Shown: positions 42,527-51,302 of the stretch, in pieces
Position numbering within the stretch: position 1 is the first letter of the stretch
Layout of the letters: each line of letters opens with the position of its first letter
Assembly (NCBI GenBank): GCA_965276825.1
Contig: OZ255630.1
Location: 3,534,001-3,598,000 of the forward strand
Source of the DNA: G965276765 sp965276825
GTDB taxonomy: Bacteria; Actinomycetota; Acidimicrobiia; Acidimicrobiales; Palsa-688
Length of the DNA stretch: 64,000 nucleotides
Reading direction: 5' to 3'
Position numbers and translations under genes: made by a program
Notes under the pieces: generated by a model
Databases searched by the model: none
The model's input: the letters and a program-made list of their open reading frames with translations, nothing else
Told to the model about the DNA's origin: nothing

Positions 42527-43744
42527 GTGGCTTTGCTCGTGATGAAGTTCGGTGGCACGTCGGTCGCCGACGCAGAGCGGATGCGGACCGTGGCCGACTA
42601 CGTCGCCAGGAGCGTGCGCCGTGGCGACCAGGTCGTGGTGGCCGTCTCAGCCATGGGCAAGGAGACCGACGAGCTGCTCCACCTCGCCCACTCGGTCTCG
42701 TCGGTGCACCCGGGGCGGGAGATGGACATGCTCATCACTGCGGGCGAGCGCAAGGCGATGGCGCTGCTCTGCATGGCCCTCCACGACCTCGGGATCCCCG
42801 CCGACAGCTTCACCGGGAGCCAGGCCGGCATCATCACCGACACCGATCACACGAGGGCCAAGATCGTGGAGCTGCGCCCCGACCGCATCCGCAAGACTCT
42901 CGACGCAGGTCGGGTCGCAGTGGTGGGAGGCGCCCAGGGCGTGTCGGTCGACAAGGACGTCACCTTCCTCGGGCGAGGGGGCACGGATACCACGGCGGTG
43001 GCGCTCGCCCAGGCGCTCGGCGCTGACGCCTGCGAGATCTACACCGACGTCTCGGGCGTGTTCACCGCCGACCCCCGCGTCGTGCCCGAGGCCAGGCGGC
43101 TCCGGCGGGTCAGCTTCGAGGAGATGCTCGAGATGTGCGCCGCGGGCTGCCCGAAGCCAGCGATGCGCTCCGTCGAGTTTGCCCGCAACCACGGCGTGGC
43201 GCTGCACGTCCGCTCGGCCTTCACCTGGGAGCCGGGCACCTGGATCGACGAGGAGGACCCCACCATGGAGCAGGCCATCGTCTCGGCAGTGATCTCGGAC
43301 ACGTCGGCGGCCAAGCTGACCGTGACGGGCGTTCCCGACCGGGTCGGCGTGGCGGCGAGGTTGTTCCGCTCCCTCGCCGACCGGAGCGTCAATGTCGACA
43401 TGGTGGAGCAGAACGTCTCCTCCGCCGGCAACACCGACATCTCCTTCACCGTGCCCCACGAGGACCTGGCCTCGGCCAGAGCGGTGGTCGAGTCACTCCA
43501 GGAGGAGATCGGCGCCAGCGGGGTCACCGCAGATCCCGACGTCGCCACGGTGTCGATCATCGGCGCAGGGATGCGGACGCAGCCGGGCGTGACGGCGACC
43601 ATGTTCGAGACCCTTGCAGCGGCAGGCATCAACATCGAGATGATCTCGACCTCGGCCATCCGGCTGACCTGCGTGGTGCGGGCCGAGCTCGTCGAGGCCG
43701 CAGTCGTGAGCCTGCACCGGGCCTTCGAGCTCGACGCGGCGTGA
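42527..43744 (+). CDS. lysC: Aspartate kinase
   Basis: 405 residues from GTG. It has MKFGGTSVADAERMR, VVVAVSAMGKETDELL, FLGRGGTDTTAVALAQAL and YTDVSGVFTADPR of the kinase domain, then two ACT domains from about residue 265 (VTGVPDRVGVAARLF, ISTSAIRLTCVV) that bind Lys/Thr as feedback signals. It phosphorylates aspartate, the first step of the Lys/Met/Thr pathway. Its TGA overlaps the asd ATG, an operon found across actinobacteria. Confidence 0.94.
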   Translation: MALLVMKFGGTSVADAERMRTVADYVARSVRRGDQVVVAVSAMGKETDELLHLAHSVSSVHPGREMDMLITAGERKAMALLCMALHDLGIPADSFTGSQAGIITDTDHTRAKIVELRPDRIRKTLDAGRVAVVGGAQGVSVDKDVTFLGRGGTDTTAVALAQALGADACEIYTDVSGVFTADPRVVPEARRLRRVSFEEMLEMCAAGCPKPAMRSVEFARNHGVALHVRSAFTWEPGTWIDEEDPTMEQAIVSAVISDTSAAKLTVTGVPDRVGVAARLFRSLADRSVNVDMVEQNVSSAGNTDISFTVPHEDLASARAVVESLQEEIGASGVTADPDVATVSIIGAGMRTQPGVTATMFETLAAAGINIEMISTSAIRLTCVVRAELVEAAVVSLHRAFELDAA

Positions 43745-44763
43745 TGGCACCGACAGTCGGCATCTACGGCGCCACCGGGCAGGTCGGCGCGGTGATGCGC
43801 ACGGTCCTGGCCGAGCGGTCCTTTCCGCTCTCCCGTCTCCGGCTCTTCGCCTCGGCTCGGACCGCGGGGACGACCATCGAGGGCGTCGAGGTCGAGGACG
43901 TGGCCACAGCCGACCACGCTGGCATCGACATCGCCCTGTTTTCGATGGGAGCCGGCGCGTCGAGGGAATGGGCGCCGAGGGTCGCAGCCGCAGGGGCGAC
44001 CGTCATCGACAACTCCTCCGCCTGGCGCATGGACCCCGACGTGCCCCTCGTGGTGCCGGAGGTCAACGCGGCCGCCCTGGCCTCGATCCCGAAGGGCATC
44101 GTCGCCAACCCCAACTGCACGACCATGGCCTGCATGCCGGTCCTCGCTCCCTTGCACGCCGAGGCCAGCCTGGTTTCGATGGTGGCGTCCACCTACCAGG
44201 CCGTCTCCGGAGCGGGCCTGGCCGGCGTGGCGGAGCTCGATGAGCAGGTGCGGGCGGTGGCCGATAAGGGGACCGCACTGACCTTCGACGGTGCCGCCCT
44301 CGCGTTCCCTCCACCGGCCGTGTTTCCTGCGACCATCGCCTTCAACGTCGTACCCATGGCCGGGAGCTGGGTGGACGACGAGACCACCGAGGAGCGCAAG
44401 TTCCGCGACGAGAGTCGCAAGATCCTCGGCATCGCCGACCTCGCCGTCGCCGTCACCTGCGTGCGGGTCCCCGTCTACACGGGCCACTCGATCGCGCTGC
44501 ACGCCACTTTCGAGCGAGCGCTCGACCCGGCACGGGCCGTGGAGCTCCTCGGCGTGGCCGACGGCGTGCGTCTCGTGGAGGTGCCCACGGCCCTCGCCGC
44601 CGCCGGCTCCGACCCCAGTCTGGTCGGCCGGATCCGGCGGGACCCCACGGTCCCCGACGGACGTGGACTGGCGTTGTTCGTCTCCGGCGACAACCTGCGC
44701 AAGGGCGCCGCGCTCAACGCCGTGCAGATCGCCGAGGCGCTGGTTGGCAGCGCTCGGCTCTGA
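43744..44763 (+). CDS. asd: Aspartate-semialdehyde dehydrogenase
   Basis: 339 residues. NADP-binding VGIYGATGQVGAVMR, then SMGAGASREWAP, VIDNSSAWRMDPDVPLVVPE, the catalytic Cys in VANPNCTTMA, and the His/Arg region CVRVPVYTGHSIALHATFER. It reduces aspartyl phosphate to the semialdehyde in the lysine/threonine pathway. Follows lysC with a one-base overlap and itself overlaps the start of the next gene, linking the amino-acid operon to the polysaccharide locus by position only. Confidence 0.94.
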   Translation: MAPTVGIYGATGQVGAVMRTVLAERSFPLSRLRLFASARTAGTTIEGVEVEDVATADHAGIDIALFSMGAGASREWAPRVAAAGATVIDNSSAWRMDPDVPLVVPEVNAAALASIPKGIVANPNCTTMACMPVLAPLHAEASLVSMVASTYQAVSGAGLAGVAELDEQVRAVADKGTALTFDGAALAFPPPAVFPATIAFNVVPMAGSWVDDETTEERKFRDESRKILGIADLAVAVTCVRVPVYTGHSIALHATFERALDPARAVELLGVADGVRLVEVPTALAAAGSDPSLVGRIRRDPTVPDGRGLALFVSGDNLRKGAALNAVQIAEALVGSARL

Positions 44764-45662
44764 TGGCCGAGGAGCCGTCGACCAAGAGTCTCGACGTCGA
44801 CGTTGCGGTAGTCACGCCGAGCTACCGCCCTGATCTCCGCCTCTGCGAAGCGCTCTGTCGAAGTGTCGAGTCCTTTCTTCCCACTGCCCAGCACTACGTC
44901 GTCGTCGACCATCGAGACATGGGCGCCTTTCGCCACCTTGAGGGAGGCCGGAGGGTCCTCGTCGCCAAGCAGGACATGATGCCTCGAGGCCTCCTAGCGT
45001 TGCCGATGGTCAATCGGTGGGTCACTCCTTGGACGGCGAGGCCCTTGAGAGGCTGGCTGGTTCAGCAATTCATAAAATTGGCCGCTGCCGACCGTCTCGA
45101 CGAGCGGGTGCTTTTGCTGATCGACTCGGACACCTTCCTGATCAGACCGATCCCATCGGGTCAGTTGATCACCGAGGGCCGAGTCCGGATGTTTCGAGAG
45201 GACGGTGCCATCACGGCAAGCATGAGCGACCACATCGAGTGGTACCGGAACGCGCACCGCTTGCTCGGCCTCGGTGATCCTGGGATTCCACCGTTCCCCG
45301 ACTACATCTCCTCGTTGATCACCTGGGACCGGCGAGTGGTCGTGGCGCTGTTGAGGCGGGTGGAAGAGGTCAGCGGGAAGTCTTGGCTTCGGGCCATGCT
45401 GTCAACCGCCCACATGTCCGAATTTCTCCTCTACGGCGTGTTCGTTGACCACGTTCTGGGGTCTTCGGCTGTCAAGCCGGACGAGGACGACCGTTGTCTC
45501 ACTTACTGGGACTTCGAACCTCTGAGTGAGGAAGCCGCCGAGGCTTTGGGCCAAGCCGTCCAGCCCACGGACCTCGCAGCTCTCGTCTCGTCGCACTCCC
45601 ACACCAATGAGGGGATTCTCGTGGACCTCCGTCGTCGACTGACCGAGGGCACGCTGTCTTAA
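44763..45662 (+). CDS. DUF6492-like glycosyltransferase
   Basis: 299 residues. VAVVTPSYRPDLRLCEAL at the N-terminus and VLLLIDSDTFLIRP, a DxD motif, mark a GT-A fold as in DUF6492 proteins. HYVVVDHRDMGAF and a Trp-rich middle (WVTPWTARPLRGWLVQQ) complete the domain; no membrane helix. It probably adds a sugar during surface polysaccharide synthesis. It is the first gene of the polysaccharide locus, translationally coupled to asd, and the codon composition shifts to less GC from here. Confidence 0.7.
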   Translation: MAEEPSTKSLDVDVAVVTPSYRPDLRLCEALCRSVESFLPTAQHYVVVDHRDMGAFRHLEGGRRVLVAKQDMMPRGLLALPMVNRWVTPWTARPLRGWLVQQFIKLAAADRLDERVLLLIDSDTFLIRPIPSGQLITEGRVRMFREDGAITASMSDHIEWYRNAHRLLGLGDPGIPPFPDYISSLITWDRRVVVALLRRVEEVSGKSWLRAMLSTAHMSEFLLYGVFVDHVLGSSAVKPDEDDRCLTYWDFEPLSEEAAEALGQAVQPTDLAALVSSHSHTNEGILVDLRRRLTEGTLS

Positions 45663-45735
45663 CGGAGTTCCGGAATTTCGTGGTTGTACCTCTGCCACGT
45701 CGCTCGGTCAAGGGCCTCTCGGCCGTGCCCGATAC

Positions 45736-47454
45736 ATGGCCATGGTCTCCAACCTCCCCGACCTCCTTCGTCGCAGCCGTCGATCTCTCCCGCTCCGACG
45801 GATCGGACGTCGCACGGGTATCGGCGCCGTGGCCCTGAGTGCTGCGCTTCCGTTGGTGCCGGCTGTCAGCCAGGCGGCGACGGTTTCCGCCCCGACGGTG
45901 GTCTCGGTTGCGTCCAGTGGAGCGAACGGGGGGTGGGTGCTCCGTTCCGACGGGTCGGTCTCTGCGTTCGGACGCGCGACCAATCTTGGGTCCTTACCAA
46001 GTCGACCCGGGAGGACACCAGTGGCCATCGCGGCGACCTCCGATCAGCGTGGCTACTGGATCATCACCCGGAACGGCCATGTTTATGGCTTCGGCAACGC
46101 CCGGTCTTACGGCTCGCTCCCCGTCAGGTCACGGAGCAGTGTCGCAGCGATCGCAGGGACGCCAGACGGAAAGGGCTATTGGATACTCAGCACGAGCGGG
46201 AGTGTCGCCACTTTCGGCGACGCTACGTATTTCGGCAGCGCGCGACCTGTGCGCGCCAGCCGACCGGCTGTTTCGATTACCCCGACGAAAGACGGCAAGG
46301 GCTATTACGTTGCGCGCGCCGGGGGGGGCGTGTTCCCTTTCGGTGACGCGACGTGGAAGGGGGGCGCCATTCGGCTGCACCAAAAGTCCTTCGTCGACCT
46401 CAACGTGACCCCGACCGGGAAGGGGTACTGGCTGGTCGAGTCGACTGGCCTGGTCGTACCTTTCGGTGATGCGCGCACAGGCGTCGCCAGAGCTCTCGGC
46501 ATCCAGGTGGCAGGGCTCGTGCCCCTCAGCAACAGCCAATTTACGCTGGTGAGCAGGAGTGGCTTGTTTCGGACGATCGGTCCGGGTGCTGTTGTCCACC
46601 GGAGTGGCTCGGCTACGAGGTCCACGATCGCGAAGCCCGGACGTTCCACCCGCGCCGGGTCAGGTGTAGACACCTCGGGAGCGGGCAGCGTCGGCACAGG
46701 CGGCACTGCCGCAGGAGGGTTTGCCGGTCCTAGCCCTACGCCTACGATTGCCGGAGGCCCGCTGCACCTCATTTACAGCGACGAGTTCAACGGCGGATCC
46801 CTTTCCAGTACGTGGAGCACCTGTTGGTGGTACTCGCCCAACGGATGCAGCAATGGTGACGGGGAGGGTGAGTGGTACGCGCCGTCAAATGTTTCGGTGG
46901 CCAATGGGGCTCTGTCCTTGACGGCTCACGATACTCCGACGGCGGGAAAGATGATGTCAACAGGAGCTTCCCGGTCCTATCGCTATACCTCCGGGATGGT
47001 GACGAGCTATCAGAAATTTTCGTTCACGTACGGCTACGTCGAGTGGCGTGCACAGCTCCCCAGCGGTCAGGGTTTCTGGCCAGCGTTGTGGATGATGCCG
47101 GCGAACAACTCTTGGCCGCCGGAGATCGATGCCCTCGAGACGGTGGGTAATCAGCCCAATATCGGCAATTTCACCTACCATCCGCCGGCGGGCGCGAGTC
47201 AGGGCTTCGACAAGAACATACCGGGGTTGTCGAGCGGGTGGCACACCTTTGGAGTCGACTGGGAGCCTGGTAGCATCACTTGGTATGTGGACGGAACAAA
47301 AGTTGCGTCCACGACTAACGATGTGACGGGCGACGCCATGTATCTTGTGATGAACTTGGCGGTCGGCGGCGCGTGGCCCGGCTATCCGGATGCCACCACG
47401 GCGTTCCCCTCGTCGCTCAACATCGATTACGTTCGGGTCTGGCAGCACACCTGA
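45736..47454 (+). CDS. Secreted GH16 glycoside hydrolase with beta-propeller-like repeats
   Basis: 572 residues. A twin-arginine-looking start (RRSRRSLPLRRIGRR) and a hydrophobic segment form a signal peptide. Residues about 55-275 hold five or more repeats of about 45 residues, each with GYWxxxxxGxVxxFGDAxxxGS, a form common in Acidimicrobiia-like proteins. A Gly/Thr linker leads to the GH16 domain (about 330-572): IYSDEFNGG, YVEWRAQLPSGQGFWPALWM, catalytic EIDALE, WHTFGVDWEPGSITWYVDG. It would cut or remodel a beta-glucan or the locus's own polymer. The 3' 743 bases of it are duplicated downstream. Confidence 0.88.
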   Translation: MAMVSNLPDLLRRSRRSLPLRRIGRRTGIGAVALSAALPLVPAVSQAATVSAPTVVSVASSGANGGWVLRSDGSVSAFGRATNLGSLPSRPGRTPVAIAATSDQRGYWIITRNGHVYGFGNARSYGSLPVRSRSSVAAIAGTPDGKGYWILSTSGSVATFGDATYFGSARPVRASRPAVSITPTKDGKGYYVARAGGGVFPFGDATWKGGAIRLHQKSFVDLNVTPTGKGYWLVESTGLVVPFGDARTGVARALGIQVAGLVPLSNSQFTLVSRSGLFRTIGPGAVVHRSGSATRSTIAKPGRSTRAGSGVDTSGAGSVGTGGTAAGGFAGPSPTPTIAGGPLHLIYSDEFNGGSLSSTWSTCWWYSPNGCSNGDGEGEWYAPSNVSVANGALSLTAHDTPTAGKMMSTGASRSYRYTSGMVTSYQKFSFTYGYVEWRAQLPSGQGFWPALWMMPANNSWPPEIDALETVGNQPNIGNFTYHPPAGASQGFDKNIPGLSSGWHTFGVDWEPGSITWYVDGTKVASTTNDVTGDAMYLVMNLAVGGAWPGYPDATTAFPSSLNIDYVRVWQHT

Positions 47455-47517
47455 CCTTCACGGAAGGGGGCACCGCCGGCCGGAAGAGGAGTGCGCCGGA
47501 CAGCATCTGCATCTGCA
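46712..47517 (+). repeat. 806-bp perfect direct repeat, copy 1 (GH16 block)
   Basis: Runs from CAGGAGGGTTTGCCGG at 46712 to the ATCTGCATCTGCA at 47517. It is repeated at 47951-48756, offset 1239 bp, and I see no difference. It includes the linker, the whole GH16 domain, the stop codon and about 63 bp after it. Confidence 0.92.
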
Positions 47518-47874
47518 CGGCTGGGGAGCGCTGATCGAACCGGCTGGCAACATCCCTCAAGAGGTTCGATCGAGGGCTGTTCGGGTGACCGTAGGTCCAC
47601 CGCCGCTTGTGCGACCGTCTTCCCATGCGTACGTTGCGGCGGTCGGGACCTCCCTGTGTCGCAGAGGTAGGGGCCGCCTCGCGATCATGAGAGACGTTGG
47701 GATGGTCTCAACTCAGGAGCCGCTGTCCGGTGGTCCGATCCGCCCGCACCACGGGCATCGCCTGACGGGCCAGATCGGAGGCGCTTTGGTAGCTTGGGTG
47801 CGTGGCCTCAAAGTGTGCACGGCGGTTCGGTGCGACGGCCGTAGTCCCGCCGATGGCACGGGTTCGCTGAAGCC
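47518..47874 (+). pseudogene. Remnant of a glycosyltransferase gene and wzz leader
   Basis: After copy 1 the sequence reads SICICTAGER then a stop, matching the beginning of the downstream glycosyltransferase (SICICICTAQRT). Most of that gene is absent. The section from about 47700 on is related to 49617-49787: GGGATGGTCTC, then CAGATCGG(A/T)GGCGCTTTG and CGCTGAAGCCGTGGA. So an older duplicate of the glycosyltransferase end plus the wzz leader lies here, diverged and partly deleted. Confidence 0.55.
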
Positions 47875-48693
47875 GTGGATCTGCGCTTTCTGCGGGCGGC
47901 GACCCGCCGCCGGTGGGCGCTGATCGTCGTGCTCGGGATTGTAGGACTCTCAGGAGGGTTTGCCGGTCCTAGCCCTACGCCTACGATTGCCGGAGGCCCG
48001 CTGCACCTCATTTACAGCGACGAGTTCAACGGCGGATCCCTTTCCAGTACGTGGAGCACCTGTTGGTGGTACTCGCCCAACGGATGCAGCAATGGTGACG
48101 GGGAGGGTGAGTGGTACGCGCCGTCAAATGTTTCGGTGGCCAATGGGGCTCTGTCCTTGACGGCTCACGATACTCCGACGGCGGGAAAGATGATGTCAAC
48201 AGGAGCTTCCCGGTCCTATCGCTATACCTCCGGGATGGTGACGAGCTATCAGAAATTTTCGTTCACGTACGGCTACGTCGAGTGGCGTGCACAGCTCCCC
48301 AGCGGTCAGGGTTTCTGGCCAGCGTTGTGGATGATGCCGGCGAACAACTCTTGGCCGCCGGAGATCGATGCCCTCGAGACGGTGGGTAATCAGCCCAATA
48401 TCGGCAATTTCACCTACCATCCGCCGGCGGGCGCGAGTCAGGGCTTCGACAAGAACATACCGGGGTTGTCGAGCGGGTGGCACACCTTTGGAGTCGACTG
48501 GGAGCCTGGTAGCATCACTTGGTATGTGGACGGAACAAAAGTTGCGTCCACGACTAACGATGTGACGGGCGACGCCATGTATCTTGTGATGAACTTGGCG
48601 GTCGGCGGCGCGTGGCCCGGCTATCCGGATGCCACCACGGCGTTCCCCTCGTCGCTCAACATCGATTACGTTCGGGTCTGGCAGCACACCTGA
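47875..48693 (+). CDS. Chimeric protein: Wzz-like membrane anchor fused to GH16 domain
   Basis: 272 residues from GTG 47875. Residues 1-25 (MDLRFLRAATRRRWALIVVL) match the start of the Wzz-like protein at 49788 (MELRFLLAATRRGWALILVV). From GGFAG on it is identical to the C-terminal part of the upstream GH16 protein, with catalytic EIDALE intact. The fusion point is at a GG..GGGTTT stretch shared by both parents. Predicted topology is N-in, one membrane helix, catalytic domain outside. It has the same leader as wzz, so it could be expressed. Whether it works is unknown. Confidence 0.75.
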   Translation: MDLRFLRAATRRRWALIVVLGIVGLSGGFAGPSPTPTIAGGPLHLIYSDEFNGGSLSSTWSTCWWYSPNGCSNGDGEGEWYAPSNVSVANGALSLTAHDTPTAGKMMSTGASRSYRYTSGMVTSYQKFSFTYGYVEWRAQLPSGQGFWPALWMMPANNSWPPEIDALETVGNQPNIGNFTYHPPAGASQGFDKNIPGLSSGWHTFGVDWEPGSITWYVDGTKVASTTNDVTGDAMYLVMNLAVGGAWPGYPDATTAFPSSLNIDYVRVWQHT

Positions 48694-48756
48694 CCTTCAC
48701 GGAAGGGGGCACCGCCGGCCGGAAGAGGAGTGCGCCGGACAGCATCTGCATCTGCA
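47951..48756 (+). repeat. 806-bp perfect direct repeat, copy 2
   Basis: Copy of 46712-47517. Just after it, copy 2 has one extra ATCTGC unit, then the glycosyltransferase continues. Upstream of it lies wzz-like sequence rather than the propeller gene. Confidence 0.92.
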
Positions 48757-49679
48757 TCTGTACGGCTCAGCGAACACGGCTCTTACGCAGGCTGCTGGAG
48801 CGAATCGAGCAGCTGCAGATCCCGGACGGCATCGCGCTGGTGAGTGTGCTGGTCGTGGACAACAATCGAGTTCCGGAAGCCGAGGCGCTGGTGCGTGCTT
48901 GGGTGCCGAAGGCCACAATCCGATTCGCTTACATTCACGAGCCACGATCGGGGCTCTCCTATGCTAGGAATGCGGCACTTCAGCATGCGGCTGACCTTGG
49001 TGACCTGGCGGCGTTGATCGATGACGACGAGGATCCGTCGGGCGAATGGCTAATCCGGCTTTATGAGATGTGGAGCCAGACTCGGTCACCGCTGCTGACT
49101 GGTCCAGTGATCGCTGTCTATCCTCCCGACATCGCTCCATGGATCCGGGAAGGGCGCTTCTTCGACCTGGAATCGTGGACGGACGGGCAGCTCCTGACGG
49201 AAGGGATCAGCGGGAACGCTATGCTGCACCTACCGACGATCAAGCTGGCGGGGCTCCGCTTCGACGAGGCGCTCTCGCGTAGCGGGGGTGAAGACCAACT
49301 CTTCTTCCGGCAGGCGCGAGCGGCCGGACTAGACATCCGGGCTGCGTCACGGGCGACGGTGTTCGAGGAGGTTCCTGTGGCTCGCGCGACCCTTCGGTAC
49401 CTGATCAGGAGAGAGTTCAGGAAGGGGAACACACTAGGGCTCCTCGCGGCCGATCACCCGGAGCTCGGCGAACGACGACCCTACCGGTTGGCGGCCGCGC
49501 TCAAGTGGTTCGCTCGAGGCCTGGGGAGGATAGCTTCGGCTTTGATTCTGGTCGTCCGATCATCACCTAGGGCGAAGGTCGTAGCAGTCGTAGGACTGCT
49601 CGAAGTTGTCCGAGCTCTCGGGATGGTCTCCGGAACCGTCGGCTGGCGATACGACCTGTACGACAGGGTGTCCCCCTGA
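48612..49679 (+). CDS. Family 2 glycosyltransferase
   Basis: Up to 355 residues. The GT-A core begins at SICICICTAQRTRLLRRLLE, with SVLVVDNN, YIHEPRSGLSYARNAAL and LIDDDEDPSGEW (DxD). Then GISGNAMLHL, GEDQLFFRQARAAG and a C-terminal hydrophobic stretch (RIASALILVV). The only regular start in frame is GTG 48612, inside the GH16 gene; a start nearer 48745 would need a rare codon. The ATCTGC hexamer run at the beginning differs in copy number from the remnant upstream. Transfers a sugar to the lipid-linked repeat unit. Confidence 0.78.
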   Translation: MARLSGCHHGVPLVAQHRLRSGLAAHLTFTEGGTAGRKRSAPDSICICICTAQRTRLLRRLLERIEQLQIPDGIALVSVLVVDNNRVPEAEALVRAWVPKATIRFAYIHEPRSGLSYARNAALQHAADLGDLAALIDDDEDPSGEWLIRLYEMWSQTRSPLLTGPVIAVYPPDIAPWIREGRFFDLESWTDGQLLTEGISGNAMLHLPTIKLAGLRFDEALSRSGGEDQLFFRQARAAGLDIRAASRATVFEEVPVARATLRYLIRREFRKGNTLGLLAADHPELGERRPYRLAAALKWFARGLGRIASALILVVRSSPRAKVVAVVGLLEVVRALGMVSGTVGWRYDLYDRVSP

Positions 49680-49787
49680 TGGGTCAGATCGGTGGCGCTT
49701 TGCTAGCGTGGACAAATGGACTGGATGTGTGCAGCGTGCCTGGGAGCACAGCCTTAGTGTCGCCGATCGCTCAGGTCCGCTGAAGCC

Positions 49788-51302
49788 GTGGAACTGCGCT
49801 TCCTGTTGGCCGCGACGCGTCGCGGCTGGGCGCTCATCCTTGTGGTGGGCATCGTAGGACTCGCCATCGGTGGTTTCCTCGGCACTACGGCGCAGAAGAT
49901 GTATGTCTCCCGAGCGAGCCTAGACATCACTGTCCCGCAGACGTCAGCCCTTCTCAACTCGTCTTACTCTGAAGACCCCAACCGATATATCGCAACGCAA
50001 ATTGGGATCATCGGTAGTGACGCCATTGCGAGGAGGGCAGCAGCACTCGTGCCAGGATCGACCAAAAAGTCGATCGAGCAAGAGTCGACCGTCAGCCAGC
50101 GGGGTACGTCAGACATCGTCGACATCGTTGGCAAGACAACCAGCGCGAAGCGCGCCGCTGCGGTGGCAAATGCGCTCGCTACCACCTACGCGTCGCAGCA
50201 AGGGGAGCAACTTGCAGCGCCGTTGCGTACGCAGATCGACGGACTCCAGTCGCAGATCAATGCGCTCCAGACACGGATCAGCGCTGCAACCTCCGGCACG
50301 GTGTCGTCGACGAACTCTAATCTGGCTGGTGCACTCGAGACTCAGTATGCCCAAGCATCGCAGAACCTCACTCAGGCTCAACTTGCGCTTCGCCTGAGCA
50401 CCTCCAGCGTGACGGTGTTCGATACGGCTTCGCCCTCACCAAGCCCCCAGTCTCGTCATGCTGCACTCAAAGCCGGGATCGGCGTAGGCGCGGGCCTCGT
50501 CATCGGCTACATCCTGGCTATCCTCTTCGTCCTCGTCCGGCCACGTCTCGCCCGGCCCGACGACGTCGAGGACATCTTGGGTATCTCGGTCGCGGCAGAC
50601 CTTCCATACGTTCCGGCTGGCCAACACGACCGGATGGTTGAGCGCCACAGCCAACTCCTCCACGAAGCCCTACCACCTCCGGTCATCGTGTGGGACCAGG
50701 AACTCGTCCGCTTGAGTGCCCTCGTCCAAGCTTCCCAGGCTCGGGGAAAGTGTCGCTCGCTCTTGGTCACGAGCGTCGAAGGGGGCGCCGGCGTGTCGAT
50801 GCTGGCCGACGACTTCGTCGGCTTGTTCCGAAGTACCGGGATGGCCGTCGAACTGGTCGACGTCGAAAGTGGCGTGTCTACGATCGGCGACGGGTCGACA
50901 CCCGTGGGCCAGGAAGCGGGAGGAGCCCGTCGTCGAGACGTCGGCGGAGTGAGTGCTCGGTCCTCCTCGAAGAGCGAGGGAGCGTCGATCAACGGCCACC
51001 GGTGGTTGCGCAGCGTTGACAGTCGGGCCGAGCTAGTGGTCTTCGATGGCGCCCCGCTCAGCAGCTCGGCAGATTCGGTCGTCCTCGCCCGATCGGTGGA
51101 CGTTGTCATGGTCCTCATCCCGGTGCCGAGCAGCACGCGAAGCCGTCTGATCCGTAGCCTCCGTGCGGCACTCACGGATTCCGAAGCGCAGGTGCTGTTC
51201 GTGACCAATCGGAATAAGCGAACCTCCTCGCAGAACTTGGCCCACGGCGTGGGTCGGCGGAGCGCGCAGGAGGAGCCGACTAGCACTGCCTCGTCGGTAT
51301 GA
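49788..51302 (+). CDS. Polysaccharide co-polymerase (Wzz-like) with degenerate tyrosine-kinase domain
   Basis: 504 residues from GTG. A first membrane helix (WALILVVGIVGLAIGGFLG), a periplasmic/outer coiled-coil part (LRTQIDGLQSQINALQTRIS), a second helix (AGIGVGAGLVIGYILAILFVLV), then a cytoplasmic ATPase-like domain from about residue 300. Its Walker A reads SVEGGAGVS, without the Lys of BY-kinases, and the C-terminus (EEPTSTASSV) has no Tyr cluster, so kinase activity is unlikely. Such proteins set chain length with the polymerase. Its first 26 codons are repeated in the chimeric gene upstream. Confidence 0.85.
   Translation: MELRFLLAATRRGWALILVVGIVGLAIGGFLGTTAQKMYVSRASLDITVPQTSALLNSSYSEDPNRYIATQIGIIGSDAIARRAAALVPGSTKKSIEQESTVSQRGTSDIVDIVGKTTSAKRAAAVANALATTYASQQGEQLAAPLRTQIDGLQSQINALQTRISAATSGTVSSTNSNLAGALETQYAQASQNLTQAQLALRLSTSSVTVFDTASPSPSPQSRHAALKAGIGVGAGLVIGYILAILFVLVRPRLARPDDVEDILGISVAADLPYVPAGQHDRMVERHSQLLHEALPPPVIVWDQELVRLSALVQASQARGKCRSLLVTSVEGGAGVSMLADDFVGLFRSTGMAVELVDVESGVSTIGDGSTPVGQEAGGARRRDVGGVSARSSSKSEGASINGHRWLRSVDSRAELVVFDGAPLSSSADSVVLARSVDVVMVLIPVPSSTRSRLIRSLRAALTDSEAQVLFVTNRNKRTSSQNLAHGVGRRSAQEEPTSTASSV

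Noticed and set aside
46712..48756. Insertion sequence as the cause of the duplicated block
   Set aside because: No transposase gene and no terminal inverted repeats or target duplications at the block ends.
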